Notes: generated by a model from the letters alone, not told the origin. 64,000 nucleotides of DNA from Lunularia cruciata (GCA_948567375.1 OX419757.1:61504001-61568000); one strand, 5' to 3'; positions 1-13,976 are shown, counted from the first letter of the stretch. Made by a program: numbers and translations.

Positions 1-1500
1 AAGCTACATTATGGGCCCATGTCGGACCGGCTAGATTTTATAAGTTAGGAGAGGTTCCACTGTACTTATGCACGAACAAGAAGCAACACATGGTAAAAAT
101 GAAAAGGACTTAGAAAAAACAATTTCTTTTAAAAGTAGAAGAATAGGTACACTCAAAGAGATAGCAGACGTAGTTTTGACTATATATGGGAAAATTTGGT
201 AGAGATTTGACAAAAAAAAATTAACATATAAGAAAATTCATATATATATCCAGGTAGTGATGTATCAATAGATTATGTTGATGTAAAATTTTAATTATTG
301 TTAAACTCATTAAAATTTTCATTTGGAGTGACTATTTTAATAATGAAAATTTTATATTTTCTTACTTTAAAATTTTGTGCAGTAATCTAGTCAATATGAT
401 GATACGATGATTTCCAAAATATATAAATAAATGTGTTATCGTATTGAACAAGATGACTTTTTTGGAAAACAAAATCACTCAAATCAAAACACAAGTAATT
501 TGGCACAAGAATAAATAGCAAATAGTAAAGATAAAAATGAGGGCTTAGAAGAACACAATCTTCCAAAAATAGAAGATACTCAAATATAGTCAAACTGTAC
601 TGAGGCTAAAGTAATAGAGATTTGGTTTAAAGTCAATTATTTATTTATATGAGAGGAGTATTGTTTGAGCTATGGGGCGTTTATCTCAACCTGTTCTATT
701 GATGTAGAATTTTCACGATTTCAGAAATATTTGATCATCGCATAAGATGTACTTTAGTGTGATCCAACACCACACGTAGAGGTAAATCTATTCTCAAAGT
801 CGAATTTTAAAGATCTACCTAAAAATTATGGTAACCCTAATGGTAGTATTTATTGGAAAATTTGATATTTTCATTATTGTCAATAGGAAAAAAACTTAAA
901 ATTTCATGAAGCAGGAAAGTTCATTTTGCTCAATTACAAAAGGTCTAGTTATGATGTGATTGATTGAAGCTGTATGTCTAAAGCATGACCCTGCAAATCA
1001 GATTTATAATTCTAAGAAGATACATTTGAGAGGACTCCTCGTTCATAAATTGACGAATGTAAGCATGATCTTGAATATTATGTACATTAAGCACTAAACA
1101 CATATTTGAAATCCTGAAGATATGAATGTCAAAACATCTACGTGTTTTGACAATGATTTATCTCTTGACATAATATTGCCTTCCCCTTCTTAATTAAAAT
1201 TTTGTTGTATTCAAAAATATTAATTTGATTTATTCAAAAATGTTAATTTGATTTATTCAAAAATATTAAGTTGATTATTAAGTGTGATTATTTGCAGTTG
1301 TTCCAGCTGTCCCAAAGAATTAGTTTCAACTTTGCCTTGTATTAAAATATTGAATTTAAGACAAATATACCGTGACATCAATGATGCGCGATTTGAAGCG
1401 TGAAAGACTATCATGTTTTCAGCGAAGAAGTCGAACAAAATTCGACGTGCCGATTTTTGCTTTTGTAGAATACAACAAGGACTAAAACTTAACTTTTATC
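1..1500. other. A+T-rich intergenic DNA
   Basis: I see no gene here. Reading frames are short and without ATG-led domains. The only structure is a short tandem repeat at 1209-1277. Confidence 0.5.
1209..1277. repeat. 23-bp tandem repeat, three units
   Basis: Three nearly identical units of ATTCAAAAATATTAATTTG plus ATTT follow one another, with one or two changes per unit. Confidence 0.8.
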
Positions 1501-2512
1501 TGTTTGTAGTGGTATCTCCTCCAATATTCTCACTATTGCAAAGAAAAAACTGGGTGTCCCTTGCAGAATAGCTGTTAAACATAGTCAACGAAGTAACAAG
1601 TGCATCATCCATTGTTGGGTGCAATGATGAAATAACGACAATATAATCAACTGTTGGGCTTACATGTTAAAAGCTTCTCCTCCAGAGAAAGGAAGGCTTA
1701 TTGGACAGTCCTGCGGACGACCTGGTTTGTAGATTCACGATGCTTTGGCTGTTGCCTTGGCCGAATCCTCATACATCGTGTGGCTGGAAGTATTGAGGTT
1801 ATCTCGGTATGAATGAAAGGCGACGGTGGTCAGGATGAGTTTGTTGGCTTCATATCCTGCGGAATAGGTAGCTAAACGTGAAACTCGAGACTTGAAGTAA
1901 CCAGGGACACATGAGAAAAGTCCATATACGATCACACATGGAGAGCTCGTGTAGAGTACAGAATATGTGAGTGATGAAAGATGGTTAGTTCCGACAAGGA
2001 ATTGACAGAGAGAACCACGATACAGAATATGTGGTGGTCAGCTGCAACGAACCAGATTGCATGTTAGACTGGAGCAACATCAACAGAGAAGTGATTGCTG
2101 CGGTTATAAAACCAAAAGGCATTAACCACATAACGAATTGTGAGGTCATCCTCGATTACTAGTAGCAGCAGCTGACATAAAAGGTCCGACTGCTGGAAAC
2201 CAAATTACTGTACTGTGTGCATTGCATTTTCGTTGTTATAGTCACCTTATGGTACCACATCATCTACCTCACCACACGTCGCTTGAATCTAGGATCACGT
2301 ACCTTCGCATCTACAGTATTACAAGGATAAGCATAAAAGTGAGGCTTCAGTTTGTTTGAAACAGTGAACGAAGAGCCCATATTCGGTCACTGCTAAATTT
2401 GAATCTCCTTGCTTGCTAGCTTGCGAATAGTACAGTACTAAGAGCATGACATTGTCTCTATTCTTTTGATGAACTAGGTGTACGGCATATCGAGGATCAT
2501 CGTCTCGGATGT

Positions 2513-2537
2513 ACTAGTACTAGTAGTAGTAGTAGTA
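2513..2537. repeat. TAG microsatellite
   Basis: Consecutive TAG/AGT triplets, about eight units including two imperfect ones. Confidence 0.8.
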
Positions 2538-3530
2538 CATGAAGAGCTTTACTTGGATGCTGTGCTGAATAAGTTCCGAATCTCGTGAGTGTGTCGAATC
2601 TACTGCTGCCGTTGTCTTTGTTGCTTCGTTTTACATTGGGAGCACGGATGATGATGAATTTGTGCATTTCGAGTGTCCTTGACAGAATTATCATGGAAGT
2701 ACAGGAAGTATTGTTCTACAGTTGTAATAGAGCATAAAGTTTCCTCACTAGATTTTGAGTGTATTTCAGTAAAATTCAGTTCTCAATGCAGCCCTTTTTG
2801 TAGACAATCAATAGACGATGGCTTTATAAGTAACTGCAGCCAACTAGATGCTTGGCATCAGAAAGTTATAGAATCTGGAAACTCAGTCATTGATAATCAT
2901 TGCTAGGTAGAAATTCACAATTAACAATTTGGACGTCGTAAATGGTTCCGTTCTGTTAAGATCTTCACCAGTGTGGATAATGGTCGTAGAGTAAATGGAA
3001 AGTATTCCTTCGACTGCACTAACAACCTTGCTTCACTCCGGAAGCATGGAACGTCATTGTCCTCTTGTTTTAGGCGTAGTTGAGATCAAAGGGAGTTCAC
3101 CGGATAGGAACTCTCGTCGAAAGTCTTCTTAGTCGCATCGTCTTCCGTAATATAATCTGCAATGTAGGTTGAATTGCTGACATGATGCAACAGAGGATGG
3201 GAGAATGAGATGAAATGACAGGAGAAAGAGAAGTGACAAATCTTTTGTGCGCCATCGGCCACCACCTTCAAAATGCCATGGAGGTGACGGAACCCTTGAT
3301 CACCGTGCTCAGTTCTTGCTGCATTTGCATTTGCTGGACATACATTAAGAAAGTAGCTCGACCAACAAAGGGAAGGTGCACCAATTGCTGACCCACTGAT
3401 CCATAAGTTGATTTTATCCACTCCGTACAAAGAAGAAGCAGCGATCGCAATCTTTTGTGGAAGTACAAGCCACAGTATGGAGGTATCAACAGGAGGTCGG
3501 AACCATTGTAGGTCTGCCATAGCAAAGGCA

Positions 3531-3555
3531 GACCGACCGACCGACCGACCGACCG
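3531..3555. repeat. GACC tetranucleotide repeat
   Basis: Six consecutive GACC units followed by a seventh partial one. Confidence 0.9.
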
Positions 3556-5651
3556 GCCAGACCCTACATATTTGCATGGATTGTTAGCACACAGAGGTCA
3601 ATACGCCCGTCACTCCTGGCCACCGTAACAACCCTTATCTCAAGCCCCAACGCACTCTTGTACATAGATCTACGAGCGAAGATTGAGATTTGATTACTTT
3701 TCACGTCCGTGCTATATCATTTATCTGCTTGCTGTGTCTTCATGGAGGATAGGTAGTAGACCAATTTGAGTTCCGTAGGGAATTGAGCAAGAAAGAGCAC
3801 CATGAGAAGGTATCATGTATAGTTTTGCACTGTAAATAGCGGACGCTGAGAGAATGAGGACAACGTTGCAAGTAGGAACTCATTCTTGACGTAGATGACA
3901 AGCTCTAGATCTGTGAGTCCATCTGTTTCAAGTATTGTTGATTGGTGCTCAACATATATACTCACGGGGAAGTACCGGTCACAAGTCTGAAAATCGAAAT
4001 TGTCAGATTCTCATGTATGTAAGAAGCACTCAACAGTTCCACAAATCGAATTTTGAACATCTCAGTAAAGAAATTTGGGGCTGGGTGTTCACTCCGGGGT
4101 CATCTTCGGTAACAGGCTGAGATGGTAGCAAACATGTGCTGCCAATCTGGATGTCGGTTTTCTCAGCATGGAACATGTCATGTTTCAATTGGCAGATTGC
4201 AAGCTTCATGCCGGAAAATTTATGTGGTATTTCCTTCTAGGAACAAACTCTCCGACATTTAGATGACATGTTATTTTCTCGTGATGACATGTTGCTTCAC
4301 TCAGAAGTAACTTCGGCAGCAGCAATGTACTTCTATGCGCAGTCTTCCTGCCGACATGCACCGGAGATCAGATTCAAAAAGATTGGGAAAAATACACTTC
4401 ATCTCATCCATCGTTTACTGACGTAAGGGTTCCATGAACACAAATCTGCACCAATTCTACCTTTGAGCAACTTGCGGCTAAGGTCCAATGGAAAAGATGC
4501 TTTAACTCAGTTGTATCATATCTGCACCAAACCTTCAGATCATCATGACAACGCCTTCGTGGCATTGGTCCCTGAAGGTAGGAGATTCAAGGCTAATTGC
4601 CAATTGTTGACTCTTGACTCTGGAGCTGCGAGGCTGGCTTCCGCTGGGTGGGGTTGGGGAGGGAATTCACAGTTTTCAAGTTACCTGCTCCTTTGACCAA
4701 GTCTCGAAGCATATCAGCACCATGGGTACTAGAAACTAATACTTATAATGTCTGTGTTGATGGATGTCGTAGACTATGCATGTATCTGTGAGACTGGATT
4801 ATATTAAATAATTAAACTGGATTTCAAATTCAATTCCATGTCACGAAATTCTCCTTAGAAACGAATACCTGAGCTTTACTTCTTCCTTCCTGCACTGCTC
4901 TTGGAAGAGGTGGCTCCTTGCACTGTGAGAGAATATGAAAGTGGAGAGGGAGAAAAGAGACTGTTCTTCCAGAGGCCTACAAATTCAGAAGTAGAAGGTT
5001 GGACTGTAACACGCAAAAATCTGAACTGATTTCACAATGTCTTGATTTTATCCGTTTCCAGACACACTGGCCCAATGTACGGTACAAGCTTTTATAAGCA
5101 GCTTTGGAATTGAGCAAAAATATTTGGGGATTTGAGACCAGTGTCAGGGCAAGCCTATAATATATCAACTCTGGGCCACTGCGAGAATTGTACAAGGCGT
5201 TAATGATTGCAAGTGTGTCAATGTCTTGCGGGTAATGTGCTGCGAGTTAATTTATATCTCTTCGTCAGCAATGCATGCTTGTGCTCTTTCATCCGAATGC
5301 TCAAGGATCTGTTCAACTTCGAATATGAGATTTTACGCTGCTCAGACAAATTGATCAGTATCCCTCAAGAGCCTGCCAATACTGGAGCATTGGGCATCTG
5401 AAAGCCGTTTCACTTTCAACCTCCTAGCGGATCACAACCTCTACAAGAAATCCAATATTCTTGGTCGTCCATGAAGTACTCACGATCAGCATAGCTCACG
5501 TGTCTTCTGCAATTCGCAGAATATGATGAACTGTATAACTTTTGTCAAATCTTACGAGATAGAAACCATCAATGTGACTATCATTTCACCAGTAGCCCTC
5601 CAAGATCCACTGCTATTCTCATAGAACTGGATTTGTGACGAGTATGTAGAG

Positions 5652-5682
5652 AAATCGACATCAAGTCTCATGATGTCGATTT
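5652..5682. repeat. Perfect 12-bp inverted repeat
   Basis: AAATCGACATCA (5652-5663) is the exact complement of TGATGTCGATTT (5671-5682), with a 7-base loop. Confidence 0.9.
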
Positions 5683-6999
5683 ACCAACTTCGGGCTACTA
5701 CCATGTGTGATCTAGTGGTTGGAATCACCATCGGCTAAACGAAATCAGAAGGTTATCATACATTTGGTAAAAGAAGATATATCAAGATATTGTGTCATAT
5801 TCTCAAAAAGTGTTCGCAAGATCCAGTCGCACGACTCCAGCTTCAATCTCTGTATACCAGGATATTGTGCATTAATATATGAATACAGTCTGTAGAGTTC
5901 CAGACGTTTTATCTGTTTGAACAAGTTTACGGGTCCTTAAACCCAATCATCCGGGACTGTTAGACTAGAATACGCATTTCTCCTCTTCTGCATATCGGTG
6001 CCACAGGTATAGAAGCGGTTGTGCGATGACTCCCTAAGCTACCACTTTTGTAGGACACAACTGACGTTTCCGGAACCTGACACTCCGCTATGGAATACTT
6101 ATGGGAATGCGTTTACAATTTCACGACGTCTGAAACTAAGATCCCCTTACTGTAAGGAGCTGTGTACACTACTCACTTCATGAGGAAGTAGGTGCATTTT
6201 GTAGTCAAAGAATTCAACCTGCACATCGTCAAACTTGTAGCTATTGCATGGAAGTTGAGGGGAGAAGAAGCCACCTCCGTATGCCTGTGTCATCAAAGAC
6301 TGGACAATACACATGGAATCCTCTCACGTTACCAATTTATCCCTTGTTCCGTACAATCGAGAAGATTGAGCCTCTCAATATAGTTTCAAACCTCATTTCA
6401 CTGTGTGACGACAAGCACGTAGATTTTCGTATGAAGCTTGAAATTTATCCAAGCCAGCCAGTCAAGCTTTGACCCCATGCTGCAGTAGGTATCACATCTA
6501 TGTCATTAGCCTTCATTTGACAGGATAATCGTTCAATAAACTGAACTCGTACGTACGCTGAGATTGTTGTCCAGAAGGTCTTCCAGCGTCACTCACTCAC
6601 TCACACACACTGAATATGCCCTTCACCAAGTTGCAGAGGTTATGGCAGTTTGTGTCTTCGCGATTGATCCAAATATAATGTTGCCACCACGAGCACGGCG
6701 ACCTATCCAGTGTCATCCAAATAAGACCCCACCATGACTTGACTCAAGATTCTTAACTGGGTGGGATTAATCCTTGAGATTAATTTCACTTCCTCACTCA
6801 CTGACTGCGCTCCAAGCAAGAGTCAACATACTCCTGTCCTATTAGTCGCGGAACTGATTCTTGAACTTATGCTATTCGCAGCCACCACTGGAGAGATGTG
6901 AGGATGTAAGTCGTGGACGAAATCCTTACACGAACTGATCAACTCCTATCAGTGAATGTGGAGGAAGATTCTGCAGGTTGTCACTCAATACTCAGCAGG

Positions 7000-7042
7000 A
7001 CTCGGTGTATTCCTAATTATTCTAATTAGGAATACACCGAGT
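7000..7042. repeat. Perfect 20-bp palindrome with 3-base loop
   Basis: The arm 7000-7019 is exactly complementary to 7023-7042; the loop is TTC. The pairing stops sharply outside the arms. Confidence 0.95.
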
Positions 7043-8330
7043 GGCAGTAGCAAGCATGGAGTTCCGTGAAACTTTACCCTGTGTGTGAATCTTTTACTGT
7101 TTTCCAATCTCAATTGACCATGACTAGAAGTCGAAGAAGTCAGAACTGCTGATTGTCCGAGTCTATTCAGTTGGAGCAGTTGTTGAATATCGAAATCCAT
7201 ACTTTGACTCTTTTGTCCTCAAATACACTCAACACAGCAGCAGCAGTTCATCCTAGCAAACACACGTCCCTAATTTTCCTACCATATGCATTATTTTCGA
7301 CTTATATGATGATCATGGATCATAGTTCCATGAGCGAAGAACTTTTGGCATATTTACTGTCACAAGACTACAAATTCCTCTTATTTAGGGTCGATACTCT
7401 CGTTGATATAGCCGGAAAGAGCCAAATTCTTGTCCTTAATTTCCTCGGAGATGACGGAACGAGCCCCTCTCATATGCCCCCTGATATGTACTGAGCATCA
7501 TAAAGAGTTCTTCAACCCACTTTTTGTTCCCATTTGAGTACGTCTAAAATATTTGATTGAATTAAAGCATTCTTTAAACCCGCACACAATTGTTTTTCAT
7601 TTCCCAGCCCTTCTGTAACTCGTGCCCTACCAGGAGATTGTGAACGTCATTGGGCTTTTTGTCAGCTCCTTAGTTGTCCTTTTGAGAGCATGATGGATAA
7701 CCATCCAGAAGTGAAGAATATAACTCCATAACCAGAGGAAGAAGAAGATCCTGATCGAGGTCGTGAAATAAGACTTGTTGAATTGTTTAGTTTGCAGATG
7801 CTATGTGCTTCTTCTCGTACGCTTTTTGATACAATTCCATATTCTTCTGCCAGGGTTGGAGATATTATTTGAACATTCTCTCTAGGTCTGATTTGAGATA
7901 ATATCACTAATGTTCTTGGTCAATATGAATAAGAAACACGCAGTAGGTTTTATCGTTGTGGACTTAGTTCTTGAATAAACCGAAAGGCATATAGCAAAAT
8001 ATTGGAGTTCCATTAACAGAGTTCAAGGGAAGGTGAATAAATTGAATAGCATTAGAACTCGAAAGGTCAGGACCATATGCTTGAGTTCTTCTCCATGGCT
8101 TAGTCATAATACAAGATATGACTAAGATCTTATTAGTTCAACCCCTACATTTCTCAAAATATTTACTTTACGCCACGGAACTTTATCAAAACATTGTTGC
8201 TGTAACCTCACCTCGAGGGTATATGTGACATTACTAACGTGAAGAAATGATACATTAATCCTTTCAACAGTCCTGAATGTGTTTGCTGAACATGTTGAAA
8301 TCTCATCGGGCATATATATACAACTTGCAT

Positions 8331-8470
8331 AGTTCAGATATCTTAGGTGCTGGAGGCAGATTCCTCTTACCTATACTATTTGGGCTTGGCCCCATTTTAC
8401 CCTATGTCTTTTCCTTGTACTGGTTGATGGGGTCTTCCATCCTTCTTGTTATCACTAGCGGTCGCCTTCT
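8331..8470 (+). repeat. RT-retroelement 3' tail copy
   Basis: The copy begins just before the RT C-terminal peptide (ILGAGG at 8340-8357) and runs through the tail: TTGGGCTTGGCCCC, the pyrimidine tract, TTGATGGGGTC and the terminal GCGGTCGCC at 8459-8467. The RT body is missing, as expected of a 5'-truncated insertion. Confidence 0.7.
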
Positions 8471-10002
8471 ACACCTCGGGGATAATAACCCTTCCAAAGA
8501 CAAAGTAGATAAGAACAAACATCATATTATCTGGAGATAAAGGGAGACGTTATACAAGGATATAATGGTATGATCCATTTTCAAGATACCAAGAAGCATG
8601 ATAGTAAAAAATCACCTTAATCACTCCTCCTCGCCTTCGATCTAAATATACTTTATAAATATATATATACTTATACTAGGAATGAATCTCTTATGAACGA
8701 CTACTTATATGACAAAGATGTCCCCACACTTGACCACCTACCTAAAGGGAAATTAGTACTGAGGTAGTACACCTACAATAATTCAATCGAAATAAAGAAC
8801 AAAACCGTGTTTAGATTAAATGCAAATTGTAAATCATCAGGTTGATGGATAGACAATGTCATATCGAACGTTCGGAGACACGTGAAAAGATCCCATCCAC
8901 AATATGTTAGGAAGTGAAAAAGATAAACTTCATTCTTAGCAACAAAATGAAACCCTTAATAATCTAACTGACTTGCATGCCGGTACTTCTAAATTTGACC
9001 GCCAGTCGGTGCAGAGAATGATGTTTTGTAGATTAAGAAATGGAAAGAATTTAGAAATGGAAGGAAAGCAAGCCCACTGCTGACTATGATATGTTTTGGT
9101 TCTCTACAACAGTGTATTACCCTTAATGTGAGGATTTGGCCCTGATCGTAGTTTGTGGGCATGGTGATTTTACCCGAGTCTCGACCAAGCGTATTTTAAA
9201 GTAAGAATCTGGATTAATGTAAAATGTACTGTAATAGTTTGTGCTTCACTTTTGTTGCTTAGGATGAAGTTAGCTGGGTGAGGACGATTCTCCTCTAGTA
9301 GCACAATGACCCTTCCTCCGCAGTCTTTTAGGAAGCAGTAAAACTACTGTCTCGAGTAGCATGCAAAGGAAACTGAAAAGATAACATTACCCCATCTCCA
9401 GGATTTGACATCATGAACATATAAACATCATAAACTGCTAGAAGACAACTCGGCGACCAAACTTGTCCCACCCATAAGCTTGTGATATACTATAAGGGCC
9501 TGTATTGTTTACTGTTCATAGCTTCCTTTCTTATTTGACAATCGACATGGTGACCATATGATTGGATCCACATATCCTATGCACCCCTCAGTTGAGGCAT
9601 AGATACCCCCGCAGGTACTATAATATTGTATTCATTGGCTTACACCGTAGGAGCAATCTTGTTTGAGCCTATAGAAGGTGAAGAAGAAGACCTTAAAACA
9701 TGCCTTTATTTTATGCCCTGCCAATGGGAGGGCAAGAGCGAGGGTTCTAGATTTCCACCACCAGTCAGTTTGTTGATCTCAGAATGTGCCCATATGTTCT
9801 GCCTGTTTCTTCTGGAGGTAAACACCACAAAAGTAACGAGGGCGACAATTGATCGATTGATGCATTATCCTATCAAAGGTGTTCGCTAAGATGCACACAC
9901 ACACACACAATGCAGAATGCACTCCTTGTCTGCATAGCTCTTGCTATGTATCACACCATGTGCATGATTGACACACATGAGATTTGGTAACCACAGTATA
10001 CA
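8471..10002. other. Intergenic DNA
   Basis: Nothing gene-like is seen. A CA dinucleotide run occupies 9894-9909. Confidence 0.45.
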
Positions 10003-10258
10003 AGGTAGGACCAAACCTAAAATAGTAGTTATGTTCAGCAGTAAGCATCAGCATTAGTATTCATTAAATATATTCATTATATTTTCACATGGATAGTAAG
10101 ATCAGAAATACATAAAAGGATCCGGAGGTATGACCAAACCTAAAATAGTAGTTATGTTCATCAATAAGCATCATTATTGTCTTTAGTATTCATTAACTAT
10201 ATTCATTATAATTTCACATGGATGGTAAGATCAGAAATATATAAAAGATTCCGAAGGA
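10003..10258. repeat. Tandem duplication with a 123-bp period
   Basis: Two copies of one unit, each holding GACCAAACCTAAAATAGTAG and TTCACATGGAT; the second has a few substitutions and a short insertion. Confidence 0.85.
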
Positions 10259-10610
10259 CAAGGAATCCACATGTAATGAAGAAGATTTAAAGAGAGACAA
10301 TTTTCCTCTATCGATTGCATGTTCATATTATTTGAGCGAGTCCATCAAAACAATATGAACTTGAAGCAGTCATGACTGCGTATTAATATTATGAAGCTGT
10401 CATATTGACTACTTATTAATATTATTGAACTTGTAATCTTGACAAGTTTGAGTAAACTTTGAAAAGAAAGATTGAAGGTACTAGGTGCTATAGATATATG
10501 TCGAATTTTGTACTGTACTGTAGCTGTATTCTTGAAAAGAGAGCCTACAACTCAATCACAGTTTATGAACGAAATGGTATATATTATTATGTCATATACT
10601 GCAAAACTAA

Positions 10611-10658
10611 GAGGCAACCGCATAGGATAACAAAAAGGATAGGAAGACCCCATCAAGC
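10611..10658 (-). repeat. RT-retroelement 3' tail copy, very short
   Basis: Only the last 48 bp of the tail are present, on the minus strand: GGCAACCGCATAGG at 10612-10625, then GGAAGACCCCATCAAGC. It is the second most truncated copy in the window. It falls within an open frame of 91 codons (10459-10734) that I do not consider a gene. Confidence 0.6.
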
Positions 10659-11029
10659 ATATTGCAAAGCTACCTTATTCGTCTTTCCTATCTTATTAAT
10701 GCCTGACAATGGAATTGTACTTTGTGAAACATAGGCAGTTTTCACCACTAATTGGCCATTTCTAAGCTTTTGTAGGGATTTTTGGTGCTTGGAATCACTT
10801 CTGGTTTACATATTTTCCTGTGTCTACATTCCGATGATTCTGTATTAGATTTTAGGTTGTATTCGCTATCTCTGTACAAATATCATCTACTTGGTGTCTA
10901 GTATACATTTGAACCAAACTCATACAACCGTTAGACCTTGCACTCTTTTTCATTTTACATTTGTTTGTGCCTTGTACTCTTTTCCCCTTATTGGGTGCTT
11001 ACATCACTATTTCTATTGTCTCCTCAGGG

Positions 11030-13976
11030 ATGCAGCATGGGACTCTTTGCAGATGAGAGTGGCAGTGGTTGTCTCTCCAACCATGCTCAAATTATATTAT
11101 TAATAGTGAGTATTAGTAACTTTGTAACAAGATCATTGTAACAAGCTCTGGCTTGTGGTCTTCATCACCCCACAAAACTAGTGTCTTCACTCCTCACTTA
11201 CCAAACATATCATTCGAGTATCTCTACCATAACATTCAAGATTAAACTACCTTCTCCTTAGTTTCTAAGGCTATATCTCTAGGCATCATGGCACACCTAG
11301 ATATCCATCCAGAGTCGGTCATCCTACATGTGGATGTTGATAACACTTTAATAGCGTCTCTCAAGCATTTATCTTTAGAGAGTTTAGGGAGTCCGGTGGA
11401 TCCTTCGCTAGTCTCATTCCTTTTTGTGGTCATTCTATGGCTCTCCTGCTTCCTTTTATTTCTAGTATGTGTGGTGATAAGAGGGAGTCACCATCTTGGA
11501 GTCAATTGTTAGTACACAATAGGGAGATCCTTTAGGGGGACCTTTGTTTGACATGGCTCACTTCAGAGCTCTCTTGTCTACTACTTTGGCCATGTCAGGA
11601 TGTGTATTTTCCTCCTTGGTAGATAAAACTCACATTGTGGACTATGTAGATCAGATTAGGCAGGCCTTTGATAGCTTGACTACGAAGCTATTGTAGGATT
11701 GGGAATCAAGTTGTCAAAGTGCAGAGCATGGTCCCTTTCAGGTATCCCTCCCCACCTTGAGCTTCCAAAGGATTGTGTCACATCTACAAATGGACTATGT
11801 ATTCTTGGAGTGCCAATAGGATCCAAGGATTTTATCACAAGCTTCTTAAATGTTGCCTTTGTAGAGGATATTCTCCATGTGGATGACCCTCCTCTACTAA
11901 AAGATCCGCATGTGGCGTTTGGTATACTCTCCTCTAGTATTGCACATTGGCTAACTTACCTTCTCCATAGGGTTCTCCCTTCCTTGACTTTCCTATCACC
12001 TTTGAGAGTTGTTGATAGGAGGATTATGGGAGTCTTTGGTGATATCATTGGACCAAGGACATTTGAGTGTGGGATAGGGGATTTGGCACATAAACAAGCA
12101 TCTCTACCCATCTTGTGTAGAGGAGTAGGTCTATTATCTATGAAGGGGATGGTACCTATAGCATTTTTGGGTATTTGGGCTCTCTTAGCACCCCAACTTT
12201 CCTTCCATTTTGTGCTTGCTGATGGGCCAATTTTGGAGACATATATGAACAAGGTAGAAGAGGTAATCCTTTTCTCTTCATGTCTTATTGTGGTAGAAAA
12301 GAGATGGTCTATCCGCATGGGCACAGGAGGACCTTTCATCCTTTGCTTCACTACGGTCAAATTGGTCCAAAGGTTTCCAATCTTCCTTGATGGAGTGAGA
12401 GTGTCAACATATGCTACATTCTCTCTTAGTTGACTTGTCCATTCCTTGGGCCACTAGAGCACATCTTTGCTCTTGCTCTATCAAGGGTGCAAGATCTTGG
12501 ATCCTAGCTCAATCATGTATTGGGGCATTCCGACTCATACTAGCTACCTTCTCTATAGTAATGATGTTTTTCCTAGGTTGGATACATTCGTATGCATCTT
12601 CATTACTTACTTGTGAGTGTGGTTCTACACTTGATGCAGCAACAGTGGTTCATATGACATTATGTCCTTTTGGAGAGACATAGGATAGCCACCCATGATG
12701 CCATTAGGGATAGAGTGTTTGTTATGGCACGAGAGAGTGGATACCTTGCTTGGAAGGAGCGTTTGTATGCTTTGCAAACAAGACTTGTTAGAGCAAACTT
12801 ATACTTAGTCTGAGATGATAAGGTGAAAATGGCAGATGTTTTGGTTACCAATCCTACGCGCAATGCAATTTTGGAGGGAATGATTACTCATCCTCCTAGA
12901 TTGGTGGTGAGCGGAGTAACATCACGCAAGGTCTCTAAGTATATATGTAATACCAAGAGCTAACCATATGATCTAAATGTGAAATTTGGTTTGGTAACAT
13001 CTAGAATGATGTTATATATAATGGTCAAAATAGATCAAATAGGAGTATCACCAAAAGAGTACTTCTACTAATGGGGCAAAAACCAAAATAGACTTGAAAA
13101 CCTTAGAACCAATAGCTAGACTTATGATTTAAAGATGAGAATTGGTTTGGTAACATCTGGAAGGATGTTACACATGATGGACTAAGCAGATCAGAAAGAA
13201 GTAGCACCAAAAGTGGACTTCTAATAATAGAGTAGGAACCAAAATATGCCTAAAATCTTTGAAGGCAATTTTGGAGGCCTAAACAAATGTGTAGATTCCT
13301 CCAAAATAGAGGAAATGATAGCCTTCCCTCCCCCTAGTTTTTCTTGTCAAGAGCTTTCCAATGGTACCTCACCCATGGGATTCAGAGATTCCTATAGGAA
13401 GATTCCCTAAAAGATTCCCTCTGATCAAAGCTTGTTTGACCAACCAGATAGGACCAGGACCAACATGTCACCCATCCAAGTAAGTAATCCAAGGGTGGAG
13501 CTTGCTGACATGTCACCTATCTGTGTGCCTAATCCTATGGTGGAGCTTCCTTGGAGTGGATCCTCTTTGTCTATATAATAAAGAGAAGGTGCTCCTTTGG
13601 GGCATGGGATGATTGAGTGTGAAATCTGTGTTTTCTCTCTTCTCTTGTCCTCGGAGTATTACAATAGGGGTCGCTTATATGAGGTCACCTCTTTGTTCCT
13701 CTAGCCTTGGAGTTATATGGAGTGATGGACACGGCATTTGACACATTTGTTATGGAGTGTACAAGAGCTGATCATATTAGATGTCAAGGGGTATCACTCT
13801 CATTCTCATACTTGGTAGCATACTTTAGATAGTGTGTGTCCATTGCTCTATAGAGAGCATCGGCTGGTGTAATCCATAAGAGAGCAATCAAACTAGGTGA
13901 TGCTTCTTTGGATGTTCCAATAGTTTGTAGACCTTACGACTTGCTTAGCTCTAATATCTTAGGTGCGGAAGGGTAG
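11030..13976 (+). pseudogene. Degenerate non-LTR-like reverse transcriptase retroelement, interrupted by an LTR-like repeat
   Basis: Translating the plus strand across several frames gives an RT remnant. Motif A is HVDVDN at about 11327-11344; a GDPLGG block lies at 11526-11540. Motif C reads V-D-K at 11619-11627 where an A-D-D is expected, so one catalytic Asp is lost. The longest open piece, 11699-12433, has no stop; 12411-12683 and 12660-12910 continue it in other frames and include a Cys-rich segment (LLTCECGS). An LTR-like repeat (12946-13663) splits the coding region: it reads ...SKY before and YRG... after it, and the protein continues to a stop at 13974-13976. At least three frameshifts and several stops make it inactive. 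The QGDP-like and ADD-like blocks point to a LINE-type RT; no endonuclease domain is visible upstream. The exact family is not assigned. Confidence 0.7.
12946..13663 (+). mobile_element. Solo-LTR-like repeat, copy 1
   Basis: This 718-bp unit has matching inverted ends, TGTAATAC at 12946 and GTATTACA at 13663, i.e. the TG...CA ends of an LTR. A TATA box (CTATATAATA) lies at 13571-13580, followed by a 3' part rich in C and T, as in a U3-R-U5 layout. The first 310 bp are two diverged copies of a unit of about 155 bp, each containing TTTGGTAACATCT or its variant. It interrupts the coding region of an RT retroelement. Flanking bases (ATATA / ATAGG) do not form a clean target duplication. No gag or pol belonging to it is visible. 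Confidence 0.7.

Larger units (their letters stand above)
1500..8330. other. Intergenic DNA without recognisable genes
   Basis: Base composition is more balanced than on the left. Open frames reach 163 codons (3086-3577, minus, TTG-led or internal starts) but contain no known domain and partly translate a simple repeat. Two perfect hairpins (5652-5682 and 7000-7042) and two microsatellites are the visible structure. Confidence 0.45.

Noticed and set aside
3086-3577. Minus-strand open frame of 163 codons
   Set aside because: Its N-terminus translates the GACC repeat, it has no domain or splice partners, and overlapping frames of similar quality exist.
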